14,455 nucleotides of DNA from UBA7328 sp002471345 (GTDB lineage: Bacteria > Bacteroidota > Bacteroidia > Chitinophagales > Saprospiraceae). A model generated the notes under the pieces. That model did not search any database. It was not told the origin of the DNA and worked only from the letters and a program-made list of their open reading frames with translations. Positions 1 through 7,738 of this stretch are shown in pieces (within the stretch, counting starts at the first letter, position 1; every line of letters begins with the position of its first letter). The position numbers were made by a program, and so were the translations under genes. Location: positions 1-14,455 of the forward strand of contig CAXGOB010000099.1 of assembly GCA_964011275.1 (NCBI GenBank), written 5' to 3'.

Positions 1-452
1 CTGAGGACTTCGAAAAAATCATCAAATCTCATGATATGTATGGTGAAGGAATTGATGTTGTATTCGACAGTCTAGGAGGAAAACCTTTTAAAAAAGGATA
101 TAATCTATTAGGTCCAGGAGGCAAAATTGCCTTTATAGGATCAGCAAGTTCTCTCAAGAATGGAAAAGGAAATTTATTGTCTACAATCAATATGGCTAGA
201 GGGTTTGGATTCTTTTCTCCTATTCAATTGATTCTCAATTCTAAAAGTATTTGTGGCGTAAATATGTTAAGAATCGCAGATCACAGAAAGCAGATATTCA
301 AACACTGCATTGATGAAGTCGTGAAACTGTATGAAAATGGAGTTATTGATCCGATCGTCGGTAAAGAGTTTTCAGCTGATCAATTAGCAGAAGCCCATGC
401 ATATTTAGAAAAAAGAAAGAGCATCGGAAAAGTCGTTTTAAACTGGTTATAG
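1..452 (+). CDS. Zinc-type MDR alcohol dehydrogenase / VAT-1-like quinone oxidoreductase, C-terminal part
   Basis: The reading frame is open from base 3, so this is the 3' part of a gene whose start lies left of the window. The visible part is about 149 residues. It carries the end of a Rossmann fold (GIDVVFDSLGG, then LLGPGGKIAFIGSAS) and the usual MDR C-terminus (GVIDPIVGKEFSADQLAEAHAYLE, then GKVVLNWL). This arrangement is typical of the NAD(P)-dependent quinone oxidoreductase/VAT-1 branch of medium-chain dehydrogenases, which reduce quinones, enones or aldehydes in the cytoplasm. The N-terminal catalytic domain and any zinc ligands are not visible, so the substrate and metal dependence cannot be stated. 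No obvious terminator hairpin follows the stop. Confidence 0.85.
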   Translation, partial: EDFEKIIKSHDMYGEGIDVVFDSLGGKPFKKGYNLLGPGGKIAFIGSASSLKNGKGNLLSTINMARGFGFFSPIQLILNSKSICGVNMLRIADHRKQIFKHCIDEVVKLYENGVIDPIVGKEFSADQLAEAHAYLEKRKSIGKVVLNWL

Positions 453-648
453 CCTCAAGACTAATTTTATTCATTTGTTCTTGAATCATCCATTCAGCAA
501 AATCATAACGAATCTATATATTACCATAACGCAATAATGCTATCTGGTGAAATCTGTAAGATTGTATTACAGCATAGAGATCACGACAATTGTTTTACTC
601 TAGTGTTTTACCTTTCAAAAGCTTTTTGTTCTCGATTTTATTAACCAT
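453..648 (-). pseudogene. Possible decayed small minus-strand ORF
   Basis: Read on the minus strand from an ATG at 646-648, one frame runs to the end of the upstream gene and is broken by only two stops, a TAA near 595 and a TAG near 515. The composition is rich in R, D, E, W, Q and C (for example CRDLYAVIQSYRFHQIALL and RYDFAEWMIQEQMNKI), which is unusual for AT-rich noncoding DNA. I do not recognise the family. It may be the remains of a small gene or a chance frame. The 3' end is unclear because the frame continues into the antisense of the dehydrogenase gene. Confidence 0.25.
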
Positions 649-653
649 AGATA

Positions 654-684
654 TTGATCTTCCTCTTTGTCATCTATATCTTTT
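654..684 (+). promoter_or_regulatory. Candidate Bacteroidota-type promoter for the desaturase-family gene
   Basis: A TTG at 654-656 is followed after 20 bases by TATCTTTT at 677-684, one mismatch from the Bacteroidota -7 element TAnnTTTG. The spacing is within the known range. The next gene's ATG is at 707, which would leave a short leader. This is assigned by pattern only. Confidence 0.4.
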
Positions 685-706
685 CTCTTTCATTATATAT
701 TGAGTT

Positions 707-1972
707 ATGACAACATATGCTAATGCATTCAAAATACTTCTGATTATATATTTCAGTCTACTCATCATAGAATGGATTGTAAGCATATTAATGAAAAAGA
801 AAGTATATAATCCAATGGATGCTATTAGCGGTATGAGTTCTGGAATTACCAATAATACTAAGGCATTGCTAAAACTTACTATCGTGATCATGAGTTACGA
901 ATGGATGTTTGATCACTTATCACTTTTCGAAATGAAAGTGAGCCCTTGGGCTTATATTTTGGCCTTCGTGGGATTTGATTTTGCCTACTATTGGAGGCAC
1001 CGTTGGGCACATGAAATCAACTTTTTATGGAATAGACATTTAATACACCACAGCAGTGAAGAATTTAACCTATCTGCTGGAATGCGTCAACCCATTTCAG
1101 GTTTTATAGAATTATACTTCTTTCTATACATACCTATCGCCATGTTAGGTGTGCCCACAATGGTAGTAGCCGTAATAGCTCCTCTTCACCGCTTTGCACA
1201 GTTTTGGTATCATACCAGATTGATCACTCGAATGGGTATCTTAGAAAAGATCATTGTGACTCCTGCACATCACAGAGTACATCATGCCATCAATGCTGAA
1301 TATATTGATAAAAACTATTCTGCAATCTTTATCATCTGGGATAAATTGTTTGGAACATTTCAAGAAGAGACTTTAGATAATCCTCCTGTATATGGAATCA
1401 AAAAAGCTGCTCAGAGCTGGAATCCTTTTCTGATCAACTTTATGCACATTACTCAACTTATAAAGGATACTTGGAATACTAAGAAGATTACTGACAAGAT
1501 TAAAATATGGTACAAAAAGACAGGGTGGAGACCGGCAGATGTAACCGAAAAATATCCAGTTACTTATGTAGAAGATGCCAAAACACAAATCAAATACAGA
1601 ACAGAAACAACTCCTTTTTTAATCACTTGGTTTTTCATCCAAGTGATCTTGCATATTGCAATTCAGTTTCATTTTCTACAAATCCTACCTGTGATGGACT
1701 ATTCTGGTCTTTTACTTTATGGGTTGGTATTCGGAATTTCTGTTTTTGCATATACTTCATTAATGGATAGAAGTTGGATCGCCTTACCTTTTGAAATTGT
1801 GAAATGTACAATAGGCTTTTGGATTCTATATAACACAAGTGATTGGTTTACATTAAATGAAACATTTGGAATGTCCACAATTGTTGTTGCCATATACTTT
1901 TTAATATCACTAGCCGTGACAGCCAAATTTCATCCTCGCCATAAAAGTAAAAGGCATATTGTGACTTCATAA
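707..1972 (+). CDS. Sterol desaturase / fatty acid hydroxylase superfamily membrane protein
   Basis: The protein is 421 residues and is an integral membrane di-iron oxygenase by motif. The histidine clusters are all present: HRWAH (H98, H102), HLIHH (H111, H114, H115), HRFAQFWYH (H161, H169) and HHRVHH (H188, H189, H192, H193). Hydrophobic segments flank these at about residues 7-27, 50-66, 82-96 and 133-160. About 100 residues at the C-terminus (from about 310) form further membrane helices that the minimal family lacks, as in alkylglycerol monooxygenase-like members. Family members use O2 to hydroxylate or desaturate lipids. The substrate here is unknown, and an ether-lipid or fatty acid is only a guess. 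The ATG at 707 fits a promoter at 654-684. Downstream is decayed DNA, so the gene is probably monocistronic. Confidence 0.85.
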   Translation: MTTYANAFKILLIIYFSLLIIEWIVSILMKKKVYNPMDAISGMSSGITNNTKALLKLTIVIMSYEWMFDHLSLFEMKVSPWAYILAFVGFDFAYYWRHRWAHEINFLWNRHLIHHSSEEFNLSAGMRQPISGFIELYFFLYIPIAMLGVPTMVVAVIAPLHRFAQFWYHTRLITRMGILEKIIVTPAHHRVHHAINAEYIDKNYSAIFIIWDKLFGTFQEETLDNPPVYGIKKAAQSWNPFLINFMHITQLIKDTWNTKKITDKIKIWYKKTGWRPADVTEKYPVTYVEDAKTQIKYRTETTPFLITWFFIQVILHIAIQFHFLQILPVMDYSGLLLYGLVFGISVFAYTSLMDRSWIALPFEIVKCTIGFWILYNTSDWFTLNETFGMSTIVVAIYFLISLAVTAKFHPRHKSKRHIVTS

Positions 1973-2384
1973 AAAAGTTGCAGCATTCATTTAACTTCAT
2001 CTTCTTTTTGGAAGCCATAACTACTCGACAGTAATCTTTAGATTATGATTTTGAAACTCATTTTCTAACGTCTCCATTGAAAAGCAAAAAGTTAATTCAG
2101 TTCACCATTTTTTATCATTTCAAACTAAGGACTTTGATTTCAAGGTTTTTACATCTTTATTGTCATGCAAAACCAAGCGAATCTAGAAGACACAAAATAT
2201 ATCAAATGCTTGTTTTCGACATAACCCATAGCAAACCTAAATCGAAGAATGAGGACAATGGATCTTTGCTCAATACCACATAACATCCTGACAACTCAGA
2301 GTAAACTGAAATAGTTTTTCAGATGAATTGAAATGCAGCTCATTCATGAGTCTCCAAACAATCTAAGTTGACAGATGTTAAGAC
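1973..2384. other. Noncoding stretch with decayed coding remnants
   Basis: No intact gene is visible in about 410 bases. On the minus strand the frame ending at TAG 2021-2023 reads back to about 2183 with two internal TGA stops. Its end looks coding-like (TELTFCFSMETLENEFQNH, then NLKITVE). I cannot identify the family. A plus-strand frame at 2077-2283 starts at TTG and has no ribosome site or family resemblance, so I do not call it. At 2345-2353 and 2381-2389 lie perfect 9-base inverted arms (CATGAGTCT / AGACTCATG). Confidence 0.35.
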
Positions 2385-2389
2385 TCATG
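2345..2389. repeat. 9-base inverted repeat with 27-base spacer
   Basis: CATGAGTCT at 2345-2353 is mirrored by AGACTCATG at 2381-2389. It overlaps the 3' end of the broken dehydrogenase gene. No T-run follows on either side, so it does not look like a standard terminator. Confidence 0.4.
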
Positions 2390-2720
2390 CGCTATTTCTA
2401 GCCGTACTTCCAGCAGCAACATCCATGGCAATACCAGTAATTGCATTAGCCTTATCAATATATAAAAATACAGTAGCATTAGCTATTTCAGTTGGATCTA
2501 GCATGCCCAGTGGTAATAAATGACTTCAATCTTTAAAAGTCTCATTTATTCCTTCAGATGTCGGATTTGATGGATTCCAAAGATTTCTGACAAACTCATT
2601 CTCTATCATTGGAGTAGCGAATGCTGTAGGGCAAATCGTATTACAAGTGATATTTGCACTCCCTACTTCTCCAGCTACAGATTTAGTTAATCCTTCTGTT
2701 TTAATCATTTTGCGGCGTGA
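2385..2720 (-). pseudogene. Truncated short-chain dehydrogenase (SDR), resembling the carveol/mycofactocin-coupled group
   Basis: Minus-strand remnant of the C-terminal half of an SDR. It reads GLTKSVAGEVGSANITCNTI, CPTAFATPMIENEFVRNLW, then NPSNPTSEGINETFKD. An in-frame TGA at 2526-2528 interrupts it, and the same frame then continues with SHLLPLGMLDPTEIANATVF and ITGIAMDVAAGS to a TGA at 2385-2387. The piece around NLWNPSNPT, the LLPLGMLDPTEIANA stretch and the terminal TG-DVAAG motif resemble the carveol dehydrogenase or mycofactocin-coupled SDR group as I recall it. Upstream, FHAAK, a plausible YxxxK active-site relic, sits in a different frame about 2 bases away, and no Rossmann GxxxGxG part exists before the next gene. 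The gene has therefore lost its 5' half, is frameshifted near 2709 and has one nonsense codon. The SDR assignment is firm and the subfamily is tentative. Confidence 0.75.
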
Positions 2721-2811
2721 AAGATTCTTTTTTAAATCTTTGGTTTTCGTGACGGTTTTTTTAGTGACAAGAAATTTGTGTTTTTAAGTAGTAATAAAAA
2801 CTAGTCAGAAG

Positions 2812-4791
2812 TTAAGGTTTTACTTGTAAATGTTTCCAAAACCAATTCATAATGCGTGGAGTAACTTCCATCAACAACCCAGGCTCTCTTGGGCCATGTG
2901 GAGTACGAGGTAGCACAAGCATTTCTGTAGAAATCCCTCTTCTTTTCAATGCCACATAAAATTCTTGGCCTTGAGTAAAAGGAACTCTAAGATCATTGGC
3001 TCCATGAATCACTTGAGTAGGTGTTTTTACATTCTTTATTCGATACATAGCAGAATGCTTTTCGTAAGTATCATAGTCATCCCACACTTCAGAACCCATA
3101 TGGCCTACTAGATAGTCAGGAATATCTGTAGTTGTTGTCATGCTTATCAGGTTTGGAAGCCCTGCTCCCATACTTGCTGCTTTAAAACGATTGGTTCTTG
3201 TGACTAAAAAACTCGTAAGGTATCCTCCATAACTCCATCCCATTACCGTCAATTTATCAGGATTTGCGATTCCCATCTCGATTACTTTATCCACTCCGCT
3301 CATCACATCTTCATAATCTCCAAATCCCCAATCTTTAAAGTTTGCATATCGAAACTCCTTTCCATAACCTGTACTTCCGCGTGGGTTAGGTCTGAGTACT
3401 GCGATACCTTCTTGAGCAAAATATTGGGTCATATATATTGAAGGATTTCCTGTAAATGATTTGGTAAATACTCCAGCAGGTCCACCATGAATTTGCAAAG
3501 CCAAAGGAACTTTATCCCCTTTAGAATAACCGACTGGATAAGTGAGAATTCCTTCTATCTCCATTCCACCTTTTGATTTCCATTTTATAACTTCCGAATT
3601 TCCCATTTCTGGAATCTGAATATCCTTATTTACATTGCTGAGAACTTTTTTTGCGCTGCCATTAATGCCGGATATGTAAAGTTCTGCTGGTTGATCTGTG
3701 GATTCATATACATAAGCCATTTTCGTTCCTGTTATATCCACATTTGAAGTATTTCCTTCTAGATCTGTAAATAGGCGATAAGGTTGTTTGGAAGATGGAT
3801 CAGATGGAATACTAAGAGCCACCCTTGATGTATGATACGTTTCTGAAATATAGATTTGCTCTCCATCATCGCTCCAGCCCAATATATTAGCTGCACGGTC
3901 AGGTGTGTGGATTAGAGATTCAATTTTGTTTTTCTCAAGGGAAATCACATAAATATCCGAAAGTCCAATAGGCTGAGGACTGCCACCTTCAGATTGAAAT
4001 GCAACTTTCTCTCCATCAGGGGAAAATTGAGGAGAATGATCAGGGCCAGGGCGATTTACTAGACTATGTATTTTGCTGCTATCGCTACTTATCCATGAGA
4101 TATCAGATTCTATTCTATTTGTATTGATCTTAGGATCAGGTTTATGAGCAAAGACTATTTTAGAGCCATCTGGTGACCAATCAAAACCTGTCACATGGAA
4201 ATTTCCTTGTGTTAATCTTTGAATATTATGGCCATCTATTTTGATGGTATACAGATGATTAAATTTGAAGTTCTTATCAACTTCAATTACATCTCGCATT
4301 TCTTTTTTTCGCCGCTCTTCCTCATCTGTTTGCTCATCTGCTTTAAGGAATGCAATGCTTTTACCATCAGGAGCCCATTGAAATGCTCCTATGCCTTTTT
4401 TTTCATTTGTTATTTGTTCAGCTTCACCACCCATGACTCGCATAATATGAAGTTGTGTCTTTTCACTTCTTTCTGAAAGAAATGCCAGCCATTGTCCGTC
4501 TGAAGAGAATGATGGGCTGTAACTAGATTTATCCCCTCTAGTGTATTGAATATTAATTTTACCATCGGTAGATGCAACCCATATTTGACTTATATATTCC
4601 GACTTTTCGTCTGCCATTACAGGCTCTCTAACTTCATAAGCTACAAATTTGCCGTCTTCAGACATGTCCGTATTGGAGATTCGTTTGAATTCCATATGCT
4701 TCTCGATAGTCCATAATAGTGAATCATTATCTTGAGATAGGAGGCTATTTGTCAATAGAATTAGGAAGAGAAATGCAGTGTTTTTATTCAT
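2812..4791 (-). CDS. S9 family peptidase (prolyl oligopeptidase / acylaminoacyl-peptidase type), exported
   Basis: The protein is 659 residues. Residues 1-19 form a signal peptide (MNKNTAFLFLILLTNSLLS), so it probably acts in the periplasm. Residues from about 30 to 390 form a beta-propeller with repeated WSPDG/FSPDG/FSSDG motifs (TolB/WD40-like, PD40 repeats). The C-terminal alpha/beta-hydrolase domain starts near residue 405. It carries the oxyanion-region HGGPAG motif, RPNPRGSTGYG, the nucleophile in GWSYGG (Ser520), Asp600 in GANDLRVP and His632 in RTPHG, so the triad is complete. Such enzymes remove short N-terminal units from oligopeptides. The size is normal for the family. It is transcribed away from the GGT-like gene, with 160 bases between them. 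Exact specificity (dipeptidyl or acyl-aminoacyl) cannot be read from the sequence. Confidence 0.93.
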   Translation of the reverse strand: MNKNTAFLFLILLTNSLLSQDNDSLLWTIEKHMEFKRISNTDMSEDGKFVAYEVREPVMADEKSEYISQIWVASTDGKINIQYTRGDKSSYSPSFSSDGQWLAFLSERSEKTQLHIMRVMGGEAEQITNEKKGIGAFQWAPDGKSIAFLKADEQTDEEERRKKEMRDVIEVDKNFKFNHLYTIKIDGHNIQRLTQGNFHVTGFDWSPDGSKIVFAHKPDPKINTNRIESDISWISSDSSKIHSLVNRPGPDHSPQFSPDGEKVAFQSEGGSPQPIGLSDIYVISLEKNKIESLIHTPDRAANILGWSDDGEQIYISETYHTSRVALSIPSDPSSKQPYRLFTDLEGNTSNVDITGTKMAYVYESTDQPAELYISGINGSAKKVLSNVNKDIQIPEMGNSEVIKWKSKGGMEIEGILTYPVGYSKGDKVPLALQIHGGPAGVFTKSFTGNPSIYMTQYFAQEGIAVLRPNPRGSTGYGKEFRYANFKDWGFGDYEDVMSGVDKVIEMGIANPDKLTVMGWSYGGYLTSFLVTRTNRFKAASMGAGLPNLISMTTTTDIPDYLVGHMGSEVWDDYDTYEKHSAMYRIKNVKTPTQVIHGANDLRVPFTQGQEFYVALKRRGISTEMLVLPRTPHGPREPGLLMEVTPRIMNWFWKHLQVKP

Positions 4792-4951
4792 GATAGTAAA
4801 ATTGATTGCAAGAAGTTAGCAAGATATAAAATTGAGGTCAAAAAGATTTGTATGTCTGAATCCAAATTAGTAGATAATCCTATTCTGAGTCAAGGCACTT
4901 TTTATATTAGAGAAAATTAGATTTGACCATTTCATTTTCATTACTTTTAAA
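4792..4951. promoter_or_regulatory. Divergent intergenic region between two exported hydrolases
   Basis: These 160 bases separate the start codons of the S9 peptidase (minus) and the GGT-like gene (plus), so they must hold promoters for both unless transcription enters from outside. The region is AT-rich. A minus-strand TATCTTGC resembles the TAnnTTTG element, but no TTG lies at the right distance, so I assign no exact promoter. No clear shared operator was seen. Confidence 0.4.
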
Positions 4952-6832
4952 ATGTATAAAAGTGAATTTATGAAATCTTCTTATTCGTTATTTCTTTTCT
5001 TTTTGGTTTTTAAGTTCAGCTTGGTTCAAGCACAAAAGACACAAAAACCCATTCTTCATGCCAAGGATTGGTTGGCCATAACGGGTAAACCTCTGGGCGC
5101 ATCAGCAGGTGCCATGATCTTCAATAAAGGAGGAAATGCTGTGGACGCTTCTTGTGCAATGTTAGCGGCGACAGCTACAATGTGGGATGTTCTTAGCTGG
5201 GGCGGAGAGACTCAAGCTTTAATCTACAATCCTAAGACCAAAGAGGTAATTGGAATAAATGCATTGGGGGTAGCCCCAACAGGAGCCACTCCAGAATTCT
5301 TTAAGAATAAAGGCATGAAATATCCACCAAGATATGGCTCATTGGCAGCAGTAACTCCTGGAACTCCCGGTGGGTTGATGACTATGCTCGCAGAGTGGGG
5401 TAGTATGAGTTTAGCTGAAGTATTGGCTCCTGCAATGGATATGGCTCAAGGATATCCCATAGAAGCACAGGCCGCTAATGGGATAGAAAGTTTTAAAAAC
5501 TCAATTGCGAAATCAAAATATTCGAAAGAGGTCTATTTACCGCATTGGGAAGAAACCGATGGAGAACGAGGTGCTGCCTACCCAGGAGAAATATTCATCC
5601 AAGAAGATCTGCACAAAATGCTCGTCAAATTGGTTCAAGCTGAAAAGAAAGCTCTACAGGGTGGAAAAAGTAGAAAAGAAGCTATTTACGCAGCCTATGA
5701 TAGATTTTACAGAGGAGATATAGCTGAAGAATTGGTAAGAGGAACTCAAGAAGAAGGAGGACTTATTACCATGGAGGACTTAGATAAATGGCAGGTGTAT
5801 ATTGAAAAACCTGATATGGTAGACTATAAAGGTCATGAGGTATACAAATTAACATCTTGGGTGCAAAGCCCTGTATTGCTTCAAGCTCTTAACATGGCTG
5901 AAGAATTAGATCTTAAATCAATGGGATATAATTCTTCAAACTATCTCCATGCATTATATCAAATCATGAATTTATCATTTGCAGATAGAGATTTCTACTA
6001 TGGAGATCCATATTTCGAACCTAAAGAGCCAATGGAAGGTTTGCTATCAAAAAAATATGCACTAGAAAGATTAAAAGAAATTAATTGGGAGAAGAATGAT
6101 CCTAAAGTCAAACCAGGAGATCCCTATCCTAGTCAGGGAGAAAACAACCCATTTACTGATTTATTGGAAAAATGGGGAGCAGACGTTTCATCACTTAAAG
6201 TCAAAAAAGATGAGAATAATTTAGATTTTCCGATAGAAAGTGAATTCTATACCGGTACCACTTCAATCCAAGCCGTAGATAAAGAAGGATGGGTCGTTTC
6301 CATAACTCCCAGTGGAGGGTGGATTCCTGCGGTAGTGGCAGGTAAGACAGGAATAGGTCTGAGCCAAAGAATGCAGAGTTTTGTATTGAATAAAGAAGAG
6401 AACCCCTATAACGTCGTTGAACCTGGTAAACGCCCAAGAGCAACTCTTACACCTACACTTGTTATGAAGGATGGCAGGCCATTCATCTCCGTTGCAGTCC
6501 AAGGAGGTGATAGTCAGGATCAAAATACTCTTCAGTTTCTTCTTAACATGATAGAATTTGGTATGGATGTGCAACAAGCATGTGAGGCCCCAAATATGAA
6601 TAGTTTTCAAATGTATGGGTCATTTGGAAATCATGAGATCAAGCCTGGCTTGATGTTGCTTAATAATCAAGTTCCAGATTGGACTAGATTAGAATTAAAA
6701 GATAAAGGATACAAATTGGAATTTGGGAGAAGAACATCAGGACCACTAAATGCAGTTTTCTTTGATTGGAAGCATAATACATTCTGGGGAGGAAGCAGCA
6801 ATCATGGAGAAGATTATGGAATAGGGTGGTAA
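4952..6832 (+). CDS. Gamma-glutamyltransferase family protein (Ntn hydrolase), exported, with altered substrate pocket
   Basis: Up to 626 residues. The second ATG at 4970 may be the true start because it gives a cleaner signal peptide (MKSSYSLFLFFLVFKFSLVQ). Neither ATG has a strong ribosome site. Numbering here is from 4952. The family's N-terminal motif GGNAVDASCAM (60-70) and the autoprocessing site TGTTS, with predicted nucleophile Thr436, are present. So are the VSITPSGGW stretch and PGKRPRATLTPTLVMKDG (491-508). The proenzyme should self-cleave before Thr436 into large and small chains. In classical GGTs the large chain has an NAREVAP-type motif whose Arg binds the glutamyl carboxylate. 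Here the aligned segment is NALGVAP (103-109), so that Arg is Leu. A true glutathione transpeptidase is therefore doubtful, and a related acylase or amidase is possible. The gene ends 7 bases from the convergent FAH gene. Confidence 0.88.
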   Translation: MYKSEFMKSSYSLFLFFLVFKFSLVQAQKTQKPILHAKDWLAITGKPLGASAGAMIFNKGGNAVDASCAMLAATATMWDVLSWGGETQALIYNPKTKEVIGINALGVAPTGATPEFFKNKGMKYPPRYGSLAAVTPGTPGGLMTMLAEWGSMSLAEVLAPAMDMAQGYPIEAQAANGIESFKNSIAKSKYSKEVYLPHWEETDGERGAAYPGEIFIQEDLHKMLVKLVQAEKKALQGGKSRKEAIYAAYDRFYRGDIAEELVRGTQEEGGLITMEDLDKWQVYIEKPDMVDYKGHEVYKLTSWVQSPVLLQALNMAEELDLKSMGYNSSNYLHALYQIMNLSFADRDFYYGDPYFEPKEPMEGLLSKKYALERLKEINWEKNDPKVKPGDPYPSQGENNPFTDLLEKWGADVSSLKVKKDENNLDFPIESEFYTGTTSIQAVDKEGWVVSITPSGGWIPAVVAGKTGIGLSQRMQSFVLNKEENPYNVVEPGKRPRATLTPTLVMKDGRPFISVAVQGGDSQDQNTLQFLLNMIEFGMDVQQACEAPNMNSFQMYGSFGNHEIKPGLMLLNNQVPDWTRLELKDKGYKLEFGRRTSGPLNAVFFDWKHNTFWGGSSNHGEDYGIGW

Positions 6833-6839
6833 GCCTACT

Positions 6840-7679
6840 TTAGACGAACATATGACTCAGGGTTCCTATATTTTCAATTTCTAAATCTACTAAATCTCCT
6901 TTCTTGAGGTAACCATCCTCTTTCATACCAAGAGCCACTCCTGAGGGCGTGCCAGTGCAAATAAGGTCTCCAGCTTCTAGCTTCATGTATTGGGAAATAT
7001 ATTTCACAATGTATTTAGGAGAGAATACCATAAATGAGGTATTGCTATCTTGTCTTATAGTGTCATTGACCTTGAGCGTAATTTTCAGGTTATCTACATT
7101 ATCAATTTCATCTTTAGTAACCAAACATGGACCAGTAGGACAGAAACCAGGTGATGATTTGCCTTTGACCCACTGACCTTGTTTCTTGATTTGATAGTTA
7201 CGCTCTGACACATCATTTACCACGGTATATCCTGCTATAGCATCTTCAGCTTCATCTTCTGAATCTAGCTGATATATATCTCGGCCGATCACAATTCCAA
7301 GTTCTATTTCATAGTCTACTTTCTCAGATCCTTTAGGAATAGGCACTTTATCATGAGCACCAGCCAGAGTGTTAGTTGCTTTCATAAACAATACTGGCTC
7401 AGGTGGCACTTCCATTTTGGATTCTTTAGCATGATCAGAGTAATTAAGTCCTACACAAATAATCATTCCTGGTCTGGCTATAGGAGAAGCCACTCTTTCT
7501 ATTCCTCTAACTTGATGAATATTGGCCTTTTTAAGCGCATCCTCCAATTTTTGAAGCCCGTTATCATTAAAGAACTCTCTATCCCAATCTTTAAACATTT
7601 TGGAGCAATCAAAGCGAGTACCTTCTATTTCAATGCCCGGTTTTTCACGCCCTTTATCACCATATCTTATTAACCTCAT
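6840..7679 (-). CDS. Fumarylacetoacetate hydrolase (FAH) family protein, possibly a diketo-deoxy-sugar-acid hydrolase
   Basis: The protein is 279 residues, cytoplasmic, and has the normal length for single-domain FAH proteins. Visible motifs are GLNYSDHAKE (78-87), the metal ligands in DYEIELG (Glu124, Glu126) and Asp156 in VVNDVSER. QWVKGKSSPGFCPTGPCLVT (169-188) and GDLICTGTPSGVALG (237-251) follow. Family members cleave C-C bonds in beta-diketo acids, or act as isomerases or decarboxylases, with Mg2+ or Mn2+. The N-terminus (MRLIRYGDKGREKPGI) resembles that of 2,4-diketo-3-deoxy-L-rhamnonate/fuconate hydrolases and ureidoglycolate-lyase-annotated proteins. The gene lies 59 bases downstream of a sugar-type symporter on the same strand, which favours a role in sugar-acid breakdown. 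That role is inferred from context. Confidence 0.85.
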   Translation of the reverse strand: MRLIRYGDKGREKPGIEIEGTRFDCSKMFKDWDREFFNDNGLQKLEDALKKANIHQVRGIERVASPIARPGMIICVGLNYSDHAKESKMEVPPEPVLFMKATNTLAGAHDKVPIPKGSEKVDYEIELGIVIGRDIYQLDSEDEAEDAIAGYTVVNDVSERNYQIKKQGQWVKGKSSPGFCPTGPCLVTKDEIDNVDNLKITLKVNDTIRQDSNTSFMVFSPKYIVKYISQYMKLEAGDLICTGTPSGVALGMKEDGYLKKGDLVDLEIENIGTLSHMFV

Positions 7680-7738
7680 CTATTTGATTGCAGTTTACTG
7701 AATTAATATTTTTTGCTAGAGACAGCAAACATAACATA

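Noticed and set aside
2077..2283. Plus-strand 68-codon open frame
   Set aside because: It starts at TTG, has no ribosome site, is rich in K, S and H without a recognisable domain, and overlaps a more coding-like decayed frame on the other strand.
6201..6610. Minus-strand open frames inside the GGT-like gene
   Set aside because: They lie antisense to conserved GGT motifs and encode no recognisable domain.
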